From assembly GCA_900472605.1 (NCBI GenBank), contig UCJD01000018.1:1-34862 (forward strand): DNA of 34,862 nucleotides, read 5' to 3'. The notes below the pieces were generated by a model that worked only from the letters and a program-made list of their open reading frames with translations, was not told where the DNA came from and did no database searches. The DNA is from Hyphomicrobiales bacterium. Its GTDB lineage: Bacteria > Pseudomonadota > Alphaproteobacteria > Rhizobiales > Rhizobiaceae. The translations under genes and the position numbers were made by a program. Below, one piece after another: positions 32,455 to 34,862 of the stretch. The stretch's first letter is position 1; every line of letters starts with the position of its first letter.

Positions 32455-33969
32455 ATGGCGCGCCCGAATTTTCTCATCCTGATGGTCGACCAGTATAACG
32501 GGACGCTGTTTCCCGACGGGCCGGCCGAGTTTCTTCACGCGCCACACCTGAAAGCACTGGCGAAGCGCTCCGTGCGCTTTGCCAACACCTACACGGCAAG
32601 CCCGCTCTGCGCGCCGGCGCGGGCATCCTTCATGTCGGGCCAGCTGCCGAGCCGCACCCGCGTCTATGACAACGCCGCCGAATTCGCTTCCGATATCCCG
32701 ACCTTCGCGCATCACCTGCGCGCGGCCGGGTATCACACCGCACTCTCCGGCAAGATGCATTTCGTCGGCCCCGACCAGCTGCACGGCTTCGAGGAGCGGC
32801 TGACGACAGATATCTATCCTGCCGATTTCGGCTGGACGCCCGACTATACCAAGCCGGGCGAGCGGATCGACTGGTGGTACCACAATCTCGGCTCGGTGAC
32901 CGGCGCCGGTGTCGCCGAGATTACCAACCAGATGGAATATGACGACGAGGTCGCCTACAACGCCACCCGCAAGCTCTACGACCTCTCGCGCCGGCAGGAC
33001 GATCGTCCCTGGTGCCTGACGGTCAGCTTCACCCATCCGCACGACCCCTATGTGGCGCGGCGCAAGTTCTGGGATCTCTACGAGGATTGCCCTCACCTCG
33101 ACCCCGAGGTCGGCACGATCCCCTTCGAGGAGCAGGACGCACATTCGCAGCGGCTCTTGAAGGCCTGCGACTACGATGCCTTCGAGATCACGCGCGAGCA
33201 GGTGCGCAACGCGCGGCGCGGCTACTTCGCCAATATCTCCTATATCGACGAGAAGGTCGGCGAACTCATCGACGTGCTTGAGCGCGGGCGTATGGCCGAG
33301 GATACCGTCATCCTCTTCGTCTCCGACCATGGCGACATGCTGGGCGAGCGTGGCCTCTGGTTCAAGATGTGCTTCTTCGACGGCTCGGCACGCGTGCCGC
33401 TGGCTATATCGGCGCCCGGCTGGGAGCCGAAGCTGATCAGCCAGCCGGTATCGACGCTCGACGTGACGCCGACGCTGGCCTCTCTCGCCGGCATCGATAT
33501 CACCAAGCTGAAGCCCTGGACCGACGGCGAGGATCTGACGCCGCTTGCCACGGGAACAGGCACACGCGGGCCGGTGCCGATGGAATATGCGGCCGAGGGG
33601 TCGATCGCGCCGCTGGTCGGCCTTCGCGACGGCAAGTTCAAGCTCACGCTCTGCGACGAGGACGCGCCGATGCTGTTCGACCTCGACGCTGACCCGAAGG
33701 AATTGAGAAACCTCGCCACCGATCCCGCCTATGCCGAAACGCTGGCGCATCTGACCGCGCAGGCAGAGAAGCGCTGGAACCTGAAAAGCTTCGACGCCGC
33801 CGTGCGCGAAAGCCAGGCGCGGCGCTGGGTGGTCTACGAGGCGCTGCGCAACGGCGCCTATTATCCCTGGGACTACCAGCCGCTGCAACGCGCCTCGGAG
33901 CGCTACATGCGCAACCACATGGACTTGAATGTGCTGGAAGAAAACCAGCGCTATCCGCGCGGCGAGTGA
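32455..33969 (+). CDS. betC: Choline-sulfatase
   Basis: A 504-residue type I sulfatase that hydrolyses choline-O-sulfate to choline and sulfate. The formylglycine site is C52 in SPLCAPARASFMSG, matching C-x-P-x-R. Metal and sulfate ligands include D12 (MVDQY), K/H in SGKMHFVG, and the SDHGDMLGERG block. The C-terminal AYYPWDYQPLQRASERYMRNHMDLN is the choline-sulfatase-specific tail. No signal peptide, so it is cytoplasmic. The betAB genes that turn choline into betaine are not in the window. Confidence 0.95.
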   Translation: MARPNFLILMVDQYNGTLFPDGPAEFLHAPHLKALAKRSVRFANTYTASPLCAPARASFMSGQLPSRTRVYDNAAEFASDIPTFAHHLRAAGYHTALSGKMHFVGPDQLHGFEERLTTDIYPADFGWTPDYTKPGERIDWWYHNLGSVTGAGVAEITNQMEYDDEVAYNATRKLYDLSRRQDDRPWCLTVSFTHPHDPYVARRKFWDLYEDCPHLDPEVGTIPFEEQDAHSQRLLKACDYDAFEITREQVRNARRGYFANISYIDEKVGELIDVLERGRMAEDTVILFVSDHGDMLGERGLWFKMCFFDGSARVPLAISAPGWEPKLISQPVSTLDVTPTLASLAGIDITKLKPWTDGEDLTPLATGTGTRGPVPMEYAAEGSIAPLVGLRDGKFKLTLCDEDAPMLFDLDADPKELRNLATDPAYAETLAHLTAQAEKRWNLKSFDAAVRESQARRWVVYEALRNGAYYPWDYQPLQRASERYMRNHMDLNVLEENQRYPRGE

Positions 33970-33987
33970 GATTGCTCGATTGCCGGC

Positions 33988-34006
33988 GACCGGATAGGGT
34001 CCGGTC
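33988..34006 (+). other. Hairpin between betC and molbindin gene
   Basis: GACCGGA (33988-33994) and TCCGGTC (34000-34006) form a 7-bp stem with a TAGGG loop. No T-run follows, so it may be a partial stop or an mRNA stability element. Confidence 0.4.
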
Positions 34007-34027
34007 ACCGAAACGAGGAGACATCTC

Positions 34028-34237
34028 ATGAAAATCAGCGCACGCAACCGCCTCAAGGGCAAGATCATCGAGATCACGCTCGGCGCCACGACGGCGCATG
34101 TCCGCATCGATATCGGCGGCGGTTCGATCGTGACGTCGTCGATCACCAACGAGGCTGTGAAGGAACTCGGGCTGACCGTCGGTTCCGACGCCTATGCCGT
34201 GGTCAAGGCCTCCGACGTGATGGTCGCCGTCGACTGA
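34028..34237 (+). CDS. Molbindin, single Mop/TOBE-domain protein
   Basis: A 69-residue protein starting MKISARNRLKGKIIEITLGATTAHVRIDIGGG, the standard Mop (TOBE) fold, ending VVKASDVMVAVD. Such proteins bind molybdate or tungstate as oligomers and act as cytoplasmic stores. The start follows ACGAGGAGA. It follows betC by 58 bp on the same strand and may be read through from it, but no functional link is evident. Confidence 0.92.
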   Translation: MKISARNRLKGKIIEITLGATTAHVRIDIGGGSIVTSSITNEAVKELGLTVGSDAYAVVKASDVMVAVD

Positions 34238-34263
34238 GGTCAACGGCGATATTTTCACATGCC

Positions 34264-34551
34264 TCAGGCGTAAACCTTGAGGTTATGCAGCTTCAGCGGC
34301 TCGGCCAGGATTTCCTTGTGGAGTTCCACGAGGGCTTTCAGGTAGGGCTGCTCGAAATGCGCGGCCAGGGCTGCCTGGTCGCGCCAGCTTTCGCGGATGA
34401 AGAAGGTGCCCGGCGCATCCCTGTCCTCATGGACCACAAACTGGATGCAGCCTTCCTCGCCGCGGGTCGGCTCGACGATTGCGAGCGTCGCTTCACGCAA
34501 CTGATCCTCGCAGCCCGGCTTTGCACGGAAGGCGGCAATGACTTCGATCAT
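34264..34551 (-). CDS. Antibiotic biosynthesis monooxygenase-fold protein
   Basis: A 95-residue ABM (dimeric alpha/beta barrel) protein, beginning MIEVIAAFRAKPGCEDQLREA and containing FVVHEDRDAPGTFFIRESWRDQAALAAHF, the conserved ABM centre. Members include quinol monooxygenases (YgiN-like); the substrate is not known. ATG 34551 follows AGGAGC. The frame is open to 34674 but the extra residues are unlike the family. It is convergent with the molbindin gene. Confidence 0.88.
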   Translation of the reverse strand: MIEVIAAFRAKPGCEDQLREATLAIVEPTRGEEGCIQFVVHEDRDAPGTFFIRESWRDQAALAAHFEQPYLKALVELHKEILAEPLKLHNLKVYA

Positions 34552-34577
34552 ATTGATTGCTCCTAATCGATAAAACA

Positions 34578-34612
34578 ACGGCCGGCCCCTGCTGGAAGGC
34601 TGGGCGGGCCGT
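34578..34612 (-). other. Terminator-like hairpin in the ABM gene leader
   Basis: On the minus strand ACGGCCCGCCC and GGGCCGGCCGT (arms 34602-34612 and 34578-34588, one mismatch) form a long stem followed by TGTTTTAT. It lies 26 bp before the ABM gene start. It is either the terminator of an upstream transcript or an attenuator in the ABM leader. Confidence 0.45.
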
Positions 34613-34749
34613 GGGACGATAGCTACCGTTCGGATGCCATCGGGACAATGACGGATCGGCGGCAAAGCGTTCACGATGGCGATAGGTCGCAGGGGTGATG
34701 GTGGCAGGACTCGGCTTCTCGCAGGCGATGGCTGGCGCTCTACCGTGTG

Positions 34750-34860
34750 GCCCCCTCATCGCCTCGCTGTCGCTCCGGCACTTCTCCCCGCTGGGGAGAA
34801 GAGACTCGTGGCTGGCGGCTTGCCGTCATCCCCTTCTCCCCCGCGGGGGCCGTTGCAAAA
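34750..34860 (-). repeat. Rhizobial palindromic repeat (RIME-like), right copy
   Basis: Inverted copy of the repeat at 4-108. It has GCCCCCTCATC at 34750, the hairpin CTTCTCCCC/GGGGAGAAG (34781-34789 and 34793-34801), and closes with GCCGTTGCAAAA (34849-34860), the complement of TTTTGCAACGGC at 4-15. Confidence 0.8.
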
Positions 34861-34862
34861 TC

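Noticed and set aside
32182..34149. A 655-codon open frame on the minus strand opposite betC
   Set aside because: Antisense shadow of betC and its neighbours; no recognisable domain, and the betC motifs are clear on the other strand.
1..34862. tRNA, rRNA, CRISPR arrays, integrases or transposases
   Set aside because: None recognised by eye on either strand; the repeats found are short palindromic intergenic elements only.

Overview
The window looks like chromosomal DNA of a Rhizobiaceae alphaproteobacterium (Rhizobium, Agrobacterium or a close relative). It is GC-rich and densely coded. It carries the order dnaA - rpsT - enoyl-CoA hydratase - mutM / ubiE - ubiB, which I know from rhizobial chromosomes. 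It also carries rhizobial short palindromic repeats, a TGA-N9-TCA iron-responsive box of the RirA type before fhuF, and a choline-sulfate gene set typical of rhizobia. Inverted copies of one repeat about 105 bp long close both ends, so the window may be a whole draft contig broken at repeats.

Layout. 1-217: palindromic repeats. 218-4275: a DMT exporter with a divergent LysR regulator, a ferric-siderophore reductase (fhuF), and a saccharopine-dehydrogenase-family enzyme. 4350-11598: the conserved core, with dnaA and its long upstream region, rpsT with a clear promoter and terminator, enoyl-CoA hydratase, mutM, and ubiE-ubiB for ubiquinone synthesis. 11619-21605: about 10 kb of accessory genes between ubiB and coaBC. 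This block holds an MFS exporter, three LysR regulators each divergent from a target gene, two short-chain dehydrogenases, an NmrA-like protein, a PepSY membrane protein with a DUF2946-like partner, and a second DMT exporter. 21694-23701: coaBC, convergent and overlapping with a class II glutamine amidotransferase.

23702-24554 has no large gene, but it is the most interesting part. The minus strand has a 28-codon ORF with a perfect Shine-Dalgarno. Opposite its 3' half lies what looks like a short plus-strand antisense RNA with its own promoter and terminator, so this resembles a type I toxin-antitoxin locus. About 220 bp further on, the plus strand has a 23-codon ORF with a strong Shine-Dalgarno, a sequence just after its stop that can pair with that Shine-Dalgarno, and an intrinsic terminator.

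24521-30455: a FadR-type GntR regulator behind a perfect 13-bp inverted repeat, overlapping a CynX/NimT-type MFS gene by 4 bp; then a secreted S10 serine carboxypeptidase and the otsB-otsA trehalose pair. 30482-33969: a choline-sulfate module, with a LysR regulator divergent from a choline-type ABC binding protein and choline sulfatase (betC). This would give choline, a glycine betaine precursor, and sulfate. Together with otsBA it gives this end of the window an osmoprotection theme. The window closes with a molbindin, an antibiotic-biosynthesis-monooxygenase-fold protein and the inverted terminal repeat. I saw no tRNA, rRNA, CRISPR array or intact insertion sequence.
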